From the NCBI GenBank assembly GCA_036678685.1, contig JAZIHH010000034.1:310001-374000 (forward strand): a stretch of DNA of 64,000 nt. Direction: 5' to 3'. The notes beneath the pieces are model-generated. The model was not told where the DNA came from. It did no database searches and saw only the letters and a program-made list of their open reading frames with translations. Shown piece after piece: positions 24,969-33,499 of this stretch; the first letter of the stretch is position 1, and each line of letters begins with the position of its first letter. This DNA comes from JAZIHH01 sp036678685 (lineage in GTDB: Bacteria > Bacillota > UBA4882 > UBA10575). The position numbers and the translations under genes were made by a program.

Positions 24969-27452
24969 ATGAAAGCGGTTATCATGGCGGGAGGGACAGG
25001 AACACGACTGAGGCCTCTGACCTGCAAACAACCAAAACCCATGGTTCCCCTGGCGACCCGCCCGGTCATGGAATACATTGTCGGGCTCCTTCGCCGGCAT
25101 GGTTTGACCGAGATTGGGGTAACCCTTTTTTATCTTCCGGAAATAATCCGGAACTATTTCGGCCAAGGAGATGAATTCGGGGTTACCCTGCATTATTTTA
25201 TTGAAAAAACGCCTCTGGGCACCGCCGGCAGTGTCAAAAACGCCGAACAATTTCTGGATCGGACCTTTCTGGTGATCAGCGGCGACGCCCTGACCGATTT
25301 TAATCTGGAAGAGGCCATCGCTTATCACCAAAGTAAAAGAGCTTTGGCCACTTTGGTATTGACCAGAGTGAACAATCCTTTGGAGTACGGGGTGGTCATC
25401 ACCGACGAAGAGGGCAGGATCCGGCGTTTTCTGGAAAAACCGGGCTGGGGTGAAGTCTTCAGCGACACGGTAAACACCGGAATTTACCTCTTGGAACCGG
25501 AAATTTTTAAATTTTATGAACCGGGTAAGGCCGTGGATTTCAGCAAAGATCTTTTTCCCCGCTTGCTGGCGGAGGGACAGCCTTTATATGGATATGTGGC
25601 CGACGGGTACTGGTCGGACATAGGAAATCTCGACCAATACCGGCAGGCCAATTACGACCTGTTAAGCGGAAAAGTGCGGCTGCCCCTCCCCGGCCGGGAA
25701 ATTTCCTCGGGGATCTGGGCCGGCGCAGGTGCGGAAATTCACCGGGAAAGCGAGCTTAAACCCCCGGTGGTAATTGGAGAATACGCCCGGATTAAAAAAG
25801 GGGTCAAGGTGGACGGGTATTCGGTTTTTGGCCATTATACCCATCTCCAGGAAAATGTTTCCGTAAAGCGAAGTATTCTTTGGAACCATGTTTACGTGGG
25901 GAACGATTCCCAGTTGCGGGGGGCGATTTTATCCCACCGCACCCATTTGAAATCCCAGGTGGCGGTCTATGAAGGGGCGGTTTTGGGCGAAGGGTGTACG
26001 GTGGGTAACCGGTCATTGATTCGCTCGGAAGTTAAAGTCTGGCCGGAAAAATATATAGAGAGCGGTTCCACGCTCAACAACAGTTTGGTGTGGGGAACCC
26101 GCTGGAGCAATACGCTCTTTGGCACCCTGGGGGTGGACAAGACGGTCAACCGCGAATTGACGCCGGAATTTGTCGCCCGCCTGGGGGTGGCCTACGGTTC
26201 TTTATTGCCGGAGAAAAGCCGGGTCGTGATTAGCGCCGACCACTCCCGACCGGCCCGGATGTTAAAAAGAGCCATGATTGCCGGGTTTATGGCCACCGGG
26301 GTGAACCTGTTTGACCTGGGGATGATGACGACCCCGATTACCCGGTATGCGGTGGTGACCCTGGAGGCCGCCGGGGGAGTTCACCTCCGGACTTCCCCCC
26401 GCAATACGGACGGGGTGTTGATAGAGTTTCTGGATGAGAAAGGATTTTCCATCGACCGGGCGCTGGAGAGGAAAATTGAACAGATTTTTTTCACCGAGGA
26501 ATACCGGCGGGTGGCCGAGGACAAAATCGGGGAAGTTTTTTACATGCCCTACCTTTTCCAGCGGTATGTGGCCGGCATTCTCTCCACCACCGACCCGGAA
26601 CTGATCCGTAAGGCCCACTTTAAAGTGGTGGCCAATTATGACAGCGGGATTCTCTCCCTTCTCCTCCCCACTTTATTACAAAACTTGGGATGTACCGTTG
26701 TGCATTGCCAGACCATGGACGACAACCAAGAGGCCAGGGTGAAAACCTTAAAAGAACTCCTTTCGGTTTTGGATGAAGTCGGGGAGCGTGTCCGGCAAGA
26801 AGGGGCGGACCTGGGTATCGTCGTGGACAATAACGCGGAAAGATTGATCCTGTTGGATGAGAAAGGCCGGCTGGTCCAGGACGAACAGTTCGTAGCCTTG
26901 ATTGCCTTTTTAATCTTAAAATACTCGCAGCATAATACCATCGCCGTACCGGTTACCGCGCCAAGGATTATTGAAGAACTGTCGCGGGCTTACCGGGGGA
27001 AGGTGATCCGGACCAAGGCCAATTCCCGTTCCTTAATGGAAAAGGTGGCGGAAGAAAAAATCTTTGCCGGCCGTGACGGGAAAACCCAATTCCAACCGGC
27101 TTTTGACGCCATGCTTTCTTTGGTCAAGATTATGGAGTTGACCGCCCGGGAACAGGTGAGCCTTTCGGAACTGGTCGCGACCTTACCCCCGTATTATATG
27201 GACCATAAGGCGGTGGAATGTTCCTGGGATGACAAGGGACGGGTCATGAGAACTCTTTTTGAACAGAACAAGGACCGGGAAATTGAAACGGTGGACGGAT
27301 TAAAGGTTTTTCATGATGAAGGATGGGCCCTTGTTCTTCCCGACGCGGAAGAACCGGTGATCCGCATCTACAGTGAGGCCGGTTCCCCGGAACAGGCGGC
27401 GGAACTCACCAAGTTTTATATGGAAACCATTAATGAACTGCAGATGAAATAG
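24969..27452 (+). CDS. Mannose-1-phosphate guanylyltransferase-like / degenerate phosphomannomutase fusion
   Basis: The 827-residue protein has three parts: an N-terminal nucleotidyltransferase (1-235, MKAVIMAGGTGTRLRPLTC and KPMVPLATRPVMEY, with YWSDIGNLDQY), a left-handed beta-helix of hexapeptide repeats (about 250-370) and a C-terminal region with the layout of an alpha-D-phosphohexomutase. In that region the TASHNP phosphoserine loop reads RTSPRN and the metal-binding DGDADR loop reads DNNAER, so mutase activity is doubtful. The ATG at 24969 follows ACAGGAGG at the right distance; the frame extends 74 codons further upstream into the preceding gene but that part has no family similarity. 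It probably forms an operon with the GT4 gene. Confidence 0.86.
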   Translation: MKAVIMAGGTGTRLRPLTCKQPKPMVPLATRPVMEYIVGLLRRHGLTEIGVTLFYLPEIIRNYFGQGDEFGVTLHYFIEKTPLGTAGSVKNAEQFLDRTFLVISGDALTDFNLEEAIAYHQSKRALATLVLTRVNNPLEYGVVITDEEGRIRRFLEKPGWGEVFSDTVNTGIYLLEPEIFKFYEPGKAVDFSKDLFPRLLAEGQPLYGYVADGYWSDIGNLDQYRQANYDLLSGKVRLPLPGREISSGIWAGAGAEIHRESELKPPVVIGEYARIKKGVKVDGYSVFGHYTHLQENVSVKRSILWNHVYVGNDSQLRGAILSHRTHLKSQVAVYEGAVLGEGCTVGNRSLIRSEVKVWPEKYIESGSTLNNSLVWGTRWSNTLFGTLGVDKTVNRELTPEFVARLGVAYGSLLPEKSRVVISADHSRPARMLKRAMIAGFMATGVNLFDLGMMTTPITRYAVVTLEAAGGVHLRTSPRNTDGVLIEFLDEKGFSIDRALERKIEQIFFTEEYRRVAEDKIGEVFYMPYLFQRYVAGILSTTDPELIRKAHFKVVANYDSGILSLLLPTLLQNLGCTVVHCQTMDDNQEARVKTLKELLSVLDEVGERVRQEGADLGIVVDNNAERLILLDEKGRLVQDEQFVALIAFLILKYSQHNTIAVPVTAPRIIEELSRAYRGKVIRTKANSRSLMEKVAEEKIFAGRDGKTQFQPAFDAMLSLVKIMELTAREQVSLSELVATLPPYYMDHKAVECSWDDKGRVMRTLFEQNKDREIETVDGLKVFHDEGWALVLPDAEEPVIRIYSEAGSPEQAAELTKFYMETINELQMK

Positions 27453-27708
27453 ACGGCGGACGGGCCAAGCGTGGGCCGAGCGGATATTGGATTCCGGAAA
27501 TCCCTTCTCCCCTTGCCAGTCCGGGGCAGAAAAGGAGAAGGATTGAATTTTTTCCGGGATTTTTTTGTTGTGCAGAGCATAATTTGGGCGGCCGGGGAGA
27601 GGAATTTTCTTTATCAACCAGAAATAATCATTGACCGGCGGTTTTCACTCCAGCCGCGACGGCGCCGCCGGTAGAGACAGCCGTGCCGGGAAGGAGCCTC
27701 TTGAGGAT

Positions 27709-28578
27709 ATGCAGAACTACATGCAGAACATCCGGATTGTGATTATCACCGGTCTCTCCGGGGCCGGGAAATCGGAAGCGGTCAAAGCCTTTGAGGATTT
27801 GGGCTATTTTTGCGTGGATAACCTGCCCCCTGTTTTAATTCCCAAGTTTGCCGAGATTTGTGCACAGTCGGGGGGGAGGATTAATAAAATAGCATTGGTG
27901 GTTGATGTCCGGGGGGGAGATTTTTTTAACAGCATTACCTCCTCTTTGGAGTTCCTGGAAGAGAAAGGTTCGACCTATGAGATTTTGTATCTGGAGGCCC
28001 GGGAAGACGTTCTGGTCAGAAGATTTAAGGAATCACGCCGGCGTCATCCATTAACCTCCGAAGGGGGAATATTGGAGGGAATCAGGGAAGAAAAGATCAT
28101 GCTGGAAGAGTTGAAAGGCAAAGCCACCATGATCCTGGATACCTCGGACCTGAGCGTGCGCAGCCTCCGGGAGAGAATTGCCGAGAAATTCGGCGGGCTT
28201 TCCGGAGAAGAAAGACTCTTAATCACCCTGCTTTCCTTTGGTTTTCGCCACGGTATCCCTTTGGACGCGGATCTTGTTTTTGATGTCAGGTTTTTACCGA
28301 ACCCCCATTATGTTGATTCCCTCCGGGAAATGGATGGAAACACGCAAGAAGTGACGGATTATGTTTTGAAATGGCCTGTAACCGCCCGCTTTTTACTGAA
28401 AATTTATGATCTGATGGACTTTTTGCTTCCCCAATATATAAACGAAGGGAAGTCCCACTTGATCATTGGCATCGGGTGCACCGGCGGGCGGCACCGCTCG
28501 GTGACGATCGCCAATCAACTGGGGGATTTTTTGCGGGCCAGGGGTTACAAAGTCCTTGTCAAACACCGTGATCTTTAA
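27709..28578 (+). CDS. rapZ: RNase adapter RapZ / YvcJ, nucleotide-binding protein
   Basis: The 289-residue protein contains Walker A GLSGAGKS near the N-terminus, the DNLPP segment, and a C-terminal domain ending in LIIGIGCTGGRHRSVTIANQLG, the phosphate-sensing signature of the family. In E. coli it tunes glucosamine-6-phosphate synthesis through small RNAs; in Bacillus the role of YvcJ is less clear. The ATG at 27709 is used because it gives the normal N-terminus; the frame extends 26 codons upstream without similarity. Upstream AAGGAG and GAGG could both serve. yvcK follows as in most Firmicutes. Confidence 0.95.
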   Translation: MQNYMQNIRIVIITGLSGAGKSEAVKAFEDLGYFCVDNLPPVLIPKFAEICAQSGGRINKIALVVDVRGGDFFNSITSSLEFLEEKGSTYEILYLEAREDVLVRRFKESRRRHPLTSEGGILEGIREEKIMLEELKGKATMILDTSDLSVRSLRERIAEKFGGLSGEERLLITLLSFGFRHGIPLDADLVFDVRFLPNPHYVDSLREMDGNTQEVTDYVLKWPVTARFLLKIYDLMDFLLPQYINEGKSHLIIGIGCTGGRHRSVTIANQLGDFLRARGYKVLVKHRDL

Positions 28579-28594
28579 GGCGTGATCTTTAAGG
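28567..28594 (+). repeat. 14-bp tandem duplication at the end of rapZ
   Basis: CGTGATCTTTAAGG occurs twice without spacing (28567-28580 and 28581-28594). The first copy contains the rapZ stop codon, so the duplication lengthened the gap to yvcK without changing either protein. Confidence 0.85.
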
Positions 28595-28605
28595 GGGATG
28601 GGCGC

Positions 28606-29925
28606 ATGTCCCGCCGGAATAATTTACAAAAATTAATCTGGTTATGGATGGGGTGGTTTTTCTTTACCGTATTAATGGTGGGGACCGGCTTGTTTTTGGT
28701 GCTGAACAATGCCGGCCTGCATAAATGGTGGGGAGTTTTGTTTCTTCTGGGGGGAACGGCGGCCGGCGGTCTTAATGTCTACCGCCTTTTTTGGAAGCTG
28801 GTGACCTGGGTCCCTTCACGCAACGACCAGAGCGGCCTTTCCCTCCGGGAGTTGTATAACGGCCCGCGCATCGTCGCTATTGGCGGCGGTACCGGCTTGG
28901 GAACCATTCTGCGCGGGTTGAAAAAAATAACCGCCAATTTGACGGCCATTGTTACCGTGGCCGACGACGGCGGGAGTTCGGGACGCCTCCGGGAAGAGTT
29001 CGGGATCCTTCCGCCCGGGGATATTAGAAACTGTTTGATTGCCATGGCGGATCCGGAGCCGTTGATGGAACAGTTGATGCAGTACCGTTTTAACGGCGGC
29101 ACCTGGCTTTCCGGGCACAATTTCGGGAATCTTTTTTTGACGGCCATGACCGAGATTACCGGGGATTTTGAAAGGGCCATTGAAGCGGCTTCCCAGGTTT
29201 TGGCCGTGCGGGGAAGAGTCTTCCCGGCTACCCTGGAAAACGTGAATATCAATGCGGAATTGGATGACGGATCGGTAGTGAACGGGGAGTCCACGATTGG
29301 TAATAGTAAACGCCCAATCCGCCGGGTGTTTCTCGATCCCCCGGAAGCGGGAGCGGTATCGGAAGCCGTGAAAGCCATTTACCAGGCGGACGTGGTGCTT
29401 CTGGGCCCGGGAAGTCTCTATACCAGTGTCATTCCTCCCCTGTTAGTAAAGGAGATCACCAAGGCTTTATGGGAAACGAAAGCGCCGAAAGTATATATTT
29501 GTAATGTGATGACCGAGCCCGGCGAGACGACCGGTTACACCGCTTCCCGGCATTTACAGGCCATCATCGAGCATACCGGGGGCAATTTGGTGGATTACGT
29601 TATCGTCAACAACCAGGAAGTACCGGAAAAAGCGCGGCTTCTCTACGAACTGGAAGGAGCGGCGCCGGTGGTGGTGGACAGGGAAGAGATTTCCCGGCTG
29701 GGCTCCGTGGTAATTGAAGCCCCGCTGCTCCACGCCAACAACTTGGTGCGGCACGATGCGGACCGTTTGACCCGTTTACTGGTGGATCTCTTTCAGGTGA
29801 CGATACAAAGGAAATATATCCCGCCCGGAATCCGGCAATGGCTGGACCGCCGGCGCCGGCGGTTGCCCGCCGGTGTTACTGCCTTCTTTACCAGCGGTGA
29901 AGGGGAAAAAGGGAAAAATGGTTAA
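28606..29925 (+). CDS. yvcK: Gluconeogenesis factor YvcK (CofD-like), membrane-anchored
   Basis: YvcK-type proteins of the 2-phospho-L-lactate transferase (CofD) fold bind UDP-GlcNAc and help coordinate cell-wall synthesis and carbon use. The 439 residues begin with two hydrophobic helices (about 12-60), which place the CofD-like domain at the membrane. The domain opens with PRIVAIGGGTGLGTILRGLK and has TVADDGGSSGRLREEFGILPPGDIRNCL and LGPGSLYTSVIPPLLV. The ATG at 28606 follows AAGGGGG; an upstream in-frame start at 28582 lies in the duplicated sequence. It follows rapZ and precedes a PrcB-like gene, where whiA would normally stand. Confidence 0.94.
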   Translation: MSRRNNLQKLIWLWMGWFFFTVLMVGTGLFLVLNNAGLHKWWGVLFLLGGTAAGGLNVYRLFWKLVTWVPSRNDQSGLSLRELYNGPRIVAIGGGTGLGTILRGLKKITANLTAIVTVADDGGSSGRLREEFGILPPGDIRNCLIAMADPEPLMEQLMQYRFNGGTWLSGHNFGNLFLTAMTEITGDFERAIEAASQVLAVRGRVFPATLENVNINAELDDGSVVNGESTIGNSKRPIRRVFLDPPEAGAVSEAVKAIYQADVVLLGPGSLYTSVIPPLLVKEITKALWETKAPKVYICNVMTEPGETTGYTASRHLQAIIEHTGGNLVDYVIVNNQEVPEKARLLYELEGAAPVVVDREEISRLGSVVIEAPLLHANNLVRHDADRLTRLLVDLFQVTIQRKYIPPGIRQWLDRRRRRLPAGVTAFFTSGEGEKGKNG

Positions 29926-30277
29926 ACTGCCTTTTTACAGTTTTAAAATCAACGGGCGTTCCCGGCCCGGTTACGAAGTTTATTCCGGGGGAAAGAGTGA
30001 TTGTCCGGAAGAATTCAGGTCGCTTCCGCAGATCCGGCGGCCGGAAGAAATGATCTTTATCGCGCTTTACCTGGGGGAGCGACCGACGGGCGGGTACCAA
30101 ATCAAACCGGTGGAGGTCAGGTTGGAAGAGTCCCGGTTGCGCATACGTTACAAGGAAGAGAAACCTTCTCCGTCGACCATGGTCAGCCAGGCCTTTTCTT
30201 ACCCGGCTTTACTTCTGGCCGTGGAGAAGAGTTTTCTTCCTTCCGGGCCGTTGGAGGTCATCCTGGAGCCAACCTGA
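29918..30277 (+). CDS. PrcB-like C-terminal domain protein
   Basis: The 119-residue protein lacks a signal peptide. Its core IFIALYLGERPTGGYQIKPVEV followed by VSQAFSYPALLLAV fits the PrcB C-terminal domain, a small beta fold that in Treponema belongs to a protein stabilising the PrtP protease complex. Function here is unknown. The ATG at 29918 overlaps the end of yvcK by eight bases, so the genes are translationally coupled; an earlier in-frame start at 29873 would lie inside yvcK and adds a basic leader. It ends the rapZ-yvcK cluster, and no strong terminator is visible after it. Confidence 0.72.
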   Translation: MVKLPFYSFKINGRSRPGYEVYSGGKSDCPEEFRSLPQIRRPEEMIFIALYLGERPTGGYQIKPVEVRLEESRLRIRYKEEKPSPSTMVSQAFSYPALLLAVEKSFLPSGPLEVILEPT

Positions 30278-30432
30278 AAAAATGGCCGGCAGCGGCTCTT
30301 ATCCGGTTTTGACAGGAAAAATAACCGGCGGCAAGCAGGGTGAAAGATTTATCTTTACAATCCTTTCGGGTAATTGTATAATAAGTGATAATAATAAATA
30401 TTTAGCATAACAATTGAATAAGTGCATAAGCG

Positions 30433-30567
30433 TTTTTCTTCAGGGCAGGGTGAGGCTGCGGCCAATTCCCGACCGGTGGTGAGGGTAATTCCCGAGTCCA
30501 CGAGCCTGCGCGGCTGATCTGGTGAAAATCCAGAACCGACGGTATAGTCCGGATGGGAGAAGAAAAA
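30433..30567 (+). ncRNA. FMN riboswitch (RFN element)
   Basis: All conserved blocks of the FMN aptamer are present in order: CAGGGCAGGGTGA, AATTCCCGACCGGTGGT, GAGCCTGCG, GATCTGGTGAAAATCCAGA, CCGACGGTATAGTCCGGATGG and GAGAAG. Stem P1 is nine perfect pairs, TTTTTCTTC (30433-30441) with GAAGAAAAA (30559-30567). A terminator follows at 30583-30607 and the controlled genes are an ABC importer, not ribD. The rest of the gap 30278-30432 is AT-rich, with a -10-like TATAAT at about 30377. Confidence 0.97.
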
Positions 30568-30582
30568 CTTTAAAATTATAGG

Positions 30583-30607
30583 CCCTGAATTTTATTCAGG
30601 GTTTTTT
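30583..30607 (+). terminator. FMN-riboswitch expression-platform terminator
   Basis: CCCTGAAT (30583-30590) pairs with ATTCAGGG (30594-30601), followed by six Ts. The 5' arm GCCCTGAA (30582-30589) is also perfectly complementary to TTCAGGGC (30439-30446) at the 5' edge of the aptamer, which would form the alternative antiterminator when FMN is absent. Confidence 0.88.
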
Positions 30608-30625
30608 GTTATCGGGGGGTTGAAC

Positions 30626-31402
30626 ATGGCGGAGCCCGTGATTGAGGTTAAAAACATTACTCTTTCTTTTCAACCGGGAACTCCTCCCGAACTGGCCGGG
30701 GTGACTTTTCACGTCAATGAAGGGGAAATTGTCAGTCTGGTGGGACCCAGCGGTTGTGGAAAATCCACTTTGCTGCGGCTGATCTGCGGGGTGCTGGCGC
30801 CGGAAAAAGGCACGGTCAAGGTATACGGGAAGAAAGCGGTCCCCGGTTGCTCCGGTTTGGGTTTCGTCCCCCAGGATCCGCTCTTGTTTCCCTGGCGGAC
30901 CGTTTTGGCCAATGTCCGCCTTCCCCTGGAAATTAAGGCCGGAGGGCAAAGAGATGAGGAGGAACTGAACCGGCAAGCCCGGGAATTATTGCAACTGGTC
31001 AATTTAAACGGAGTGGAGAACAAGTACCCGCACCAGCTTTCCGGAGGGATGAAACAGCGGGCGGCCCTGGCCAGAGGGCTGGCGGCGGATACCCGTCTTC
31101 TTTTGCTGGATGAGCCGTTTGCGGCTCTGGATACCATAACCCGGATCCAGTTGCATTTGGAACTTTTAAGGATCCAGGCGCGCACGGGGAATACGGTTCT
31201 CTTTGTCACCCATGACATCTTCGAGGCGGTTTTTCTCTCCCACCGGGTGGTGGTGATGGGGGAAAACCCCGGCCGTATCTTGGGGGAAGTCAGCGTGGAT
31301 CTGGCTTTCCCCAGAAATCCCAAGCTAATGGGGACACCGGAGTTCAGCCGGTTGGTCGGGAAAGTCCATGATATTTTGGAACAGGGATGGGGGAGAGAGT
31401 AG
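30626..31402 (+). CDS. ABC transporter ATP-binding protein (riboflavin/thiamine-precursor type)
   Basis: This is the ATPase of a three-gene importer under FMN riboswitch control. The 258 residues carry Walker A GPSGCGKST, the Q-loop FVPQDPLLFPWRT, the signature LSGGMKQR, Walker B LLLLDEPF and the switch histidine FVTHD. It belongs to the nitrate/sulfonate/taurine/thiamine-precursor group, with ThiZ and SsuB as closest relatives in kind. The ATG at 30626 follows GGGGGG; a TTG two codons earlier is possible. The riboswitch identifies riboflavin or a flavin precursor as the likely cargo. Confidence 0.92.
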   Translation: MAEPVIEVKNITLSFQPGTPPELAGVTFHVNEGEIVSLVGPSGCGKSTLLRLICGVLAPEKGTVKVYGKKAVPGCSGLGFVPQDPLLFPWRTVLANVRLPLEIKAGGQRDEEELNRQARELLQLVNLNGVENKYPHQLSGGMKQRAALARGLAADTRLLLLDEPFAALDTITRIQLHLELLRIQARTGNTVLFVTHDIFEAVFLSHRVVVMGENPGRILGEVSVDLAFPRNPKLMGTPEFSRLVGKVHDILEQGWGRE

Positions 31403-32181
31403 TGGCGAGAAAACGAATCAGGCAATTAATCCGGCGTAACTATGAATACTTTTCCCTTCCCCTCGGCTTGCTCCTCTTTTTGTTCCTTTGGAAGATGGCG
31501 GCCGGTTTTTACGAGCCCTTCCTTCTCCCGTCCCCGGCGGAAGTTTGGGCCAGATTTCAGGAGTTTCAAAGGCAGGGACTGCTCTTACGCCATTTGTCGG
31601 CCACCTTTTTCGAGAGTTTTTCCGGTTTTTGTCTGGCTGCCGTAACCGCGCTACCCATTAGTTATATATTGGCCCGGAATCCGTTTTTGGAAAAGATTTT
31701 TACCCCATATATCGTGGGCCTGCAGGCGGTCCCCATAGTTGCCCTTGCCCCTTTGCTGGTGATCTGGTTCGGGTTCGGCGTAACCTCAAAAGTATTAATC
31801 GCCGCCTTGACCGCTTTTTTCCCTATTCTCACCAACGGGGTGGTAGGGTTCAGGGGAACCGACCGGAGGTTTAGAGAGTTAATGGTCATTATGGGCGCCG
31901 GACGCAAGACCATCTTTTTTAAACTGGAGCTTCCTTCCGCCCTGCCGGTTCTTTTTGGCGGATTAAGGATGGGAATGACGCTTTCGGTTATCGGCGCCGT
32001 GGTGGGAGAATTTGCCGGCGCCGGCCGGGGACTGGGATATCTGGTCAATACGGCCCGCGGGGTTTTTGACACCCCCCTGCTCTTCGTGGCCCTTTTGGTC
32101 CTGGCTATCCTGGGAATCAGCTTTTACTTGCTGGTTTCCTTGGTGGAATACCTGACCATGCCCTGGAAACGCAAGGAATGA
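31402..32181 (+). CDS. ABC transporter permease (RibX-like)
   Basis: This inner-membrane permease has about six membrane helices. The binding-protein-dependent transport motif appears as FRELMVIMGAGRKTIFFKLELPSALP (about residues 155-180), where the conserved EAA-loop glycine contacts the ATPase. GTG at 31402 is chosen because GGGGGAG lies six bases upstream; an in-frame ATG at 31387 would overlap the ATPase gene by 16 bases. It belongs to the ThiX/SsuC/RibX group. With its neighbours it would form the channel for flavin uptake. Confidence 0.9.
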   Translation: MARKRIRQLIRRNYEYFSLPLGLLLFLFLWKMAAGFYEPFLLPSPAEVWARFQEFQRQGLLLRHLSATFFESFSGFCLAAVTALPISYILARNPFLEKIFTPYIVGLQAVPIVALAPLLVIWFGFGVTSKVLIAALTAFFPILTNGVVGFRGTDRRFRELMVIMGAGRKTIFFKLELPSALPVLFGGLRMGMTLSVIGAVVGEFAGAGRGLGYLVNTARGVFDTPLLFVALLVLAILGISFYLLVSLVEYLTMPWKRKE

Positions 32182-32375
32182 CCAATCTTACGGGAGAAAA
32201 TTCCGCCGGACTTCATCCCCGGCCCTTCGCGGCCCGTTCTTGAAAAAAAGCGGCAGCACGAAAAAAGGCTTGCCTTTAAAAGTCATTGAAAAGAGAAGCG
32301 CCGCGAAAAGGAGACGGGTGGAGGGTTAGGTGGAGAAGAAACGGCGGGTAAATTAAAGTGGAGGAGGAGAAAAAA

Positions 32376-33359
32376 ATGAGAAAAAAACTTTTATGGTTTT
32401 TACTTCCCGTGGTGCTTGTGGCAGGAGCGGCCGTCTTGATGATTGCCCGGTCCCGGCCGCAAAAAATAACTCTGGCTATGACCTTTGTTCCCAATGTCCA
32501 GTTTGCCCCCTGGTATGTGGCGGAAGAAAAGGGTTTTTTCCGCGAAGAAGGCCTGGAGGTTGAATTTGATTACCGGATGGACATCGACGCTCTTCCTTTG
32601 ACGGCGGCGGGGAAGATTGATTTTGCCCTGGCCGGCGGGGACATGGTGATTACCGCCCGTTCACAGGGTATACCGGTGGTCTATTTGATGTGCCTGTACG
32701 CCAAGTTTCCTCCGGCCGTGGTCGCCCTGGCCGGCAGCGGGATTCATACCCCGCAAGACTTAACCGGCCGCAAAATCGGGCTCCCCTTATACGGTACCAG
32801 TCTCCTGGCGATGAAGGCCATCTTACACAGCAGCGGAGTGGCGGAGACCGACGTCGAACTGGTGGATGTCGGCTACGGGCAAATTTCCGCTTTAACAGAG
32901 GGGTTGGTGGACGCGGTAGTGGTCTTCGCCAACAATGAAACGGTAAAACTGAAGAACATGGGTTATGAGATAAACATAATCCCTTCGTGGGATTATTTTT
33001 CCCTGGTGGGACACGGTTTGGTCACCGGCGAAAAAATGATTGCCGGGGCGCCGGAAGTGGTCAGGGGCATGGTCCGGGCCAGCGTGCGGGGGATTGAATA
33101 TGCCCTCAAGCACCCGGACGAGGCCTTCGAAATCTGCCTCAAGCACTTGCCGGAGTTGGGAGAGGAGCAAAAGAAGATCGAAAAGCAAGTCCTCCTGGCT
33201 TCTATGGAAATCTGGGAAAGCGACTACACCCGGGAAAAGGGGCTGGGATACTCGGACCCCGGCGCCTGGCGGGAATCCCAGGATTTGATGGCGGAAGCAG
33301 GATTGATCCAAGGAAAAACCCCGGTTGAAGAGTTTTTAGATTTAACTTTTCTACCCTAA
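32376..33359 (+). CDS. ABC transporter substrate-binding protein (NMT1/ThiY-like, RibY-like)
   Basis: The 327-residue protein has an uncleaved-looking N-terminal helix (LLWFLLPVVLVAGAAVLMIA) without a lipobox. An NMT1/THI5-like binding domain follows, opening with ITLAMTFVPNVQFAPWYVAEEKGFFREEGLEVEF. FALAGGDMVITARSQGIPVVYL and DLTGRKIGLPLYGTS are typical of thiamine-precursor, sulfonate and riboflavin binders. ATG 32376 follows GGAGGAGG; a GTG six codons upstream is less likely. A 194-bp gap without clear signals separates it from the permease gene. The FMN riboswitch upstream makes riboflavin the likely ligand. Confidence 0.88.
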   Translation: MRKKLLWFLLPVVLVAGAAVLMIARSRPQKITLAMTFVPNVQFAPWYVAEEKGFFREEGLEVEFDYRMDIDALPLTAAGKIDFALAGGDMVITARSQGIPVVYLMCLYAKFPPAVVALAGSGIHTPQDLTGRKIGLPLYGTSLLAMKAILHSSGVAETDVELVDVGYGQISALTEGLVDAVVVFANNETVKLKNMGYEINIIPSWDYFSLVGHGLVTGEKMIAGAPEVVRGMVRASVRGIEYALKHPDEAFEICLKHLPELGEEQKKIEKQVLLASMEIWESDYTREKGLGYSDPGAWRESQDLMAEAGLIQGKTPVEEFLDLTFLP

Positions 33360-33499
33360 TCTTTTTACAGCGGCGGGGAACGGCGCGGGAAAAAATAAAT
33401 AGGGATAACAATTCCCCGGAAATTTGGTATAATGATCGTAGAACCGCTTGACCGCAACCGGTAATTATTAAAAAAACCAAAAGGAGGTGATATGGGAGA

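Noticed and set aside
27631..27708. Longer N-terminus for RapZ
   Set aside because: The extra residues are unlike the family, whose chains begin shortly before the Walker A motif.
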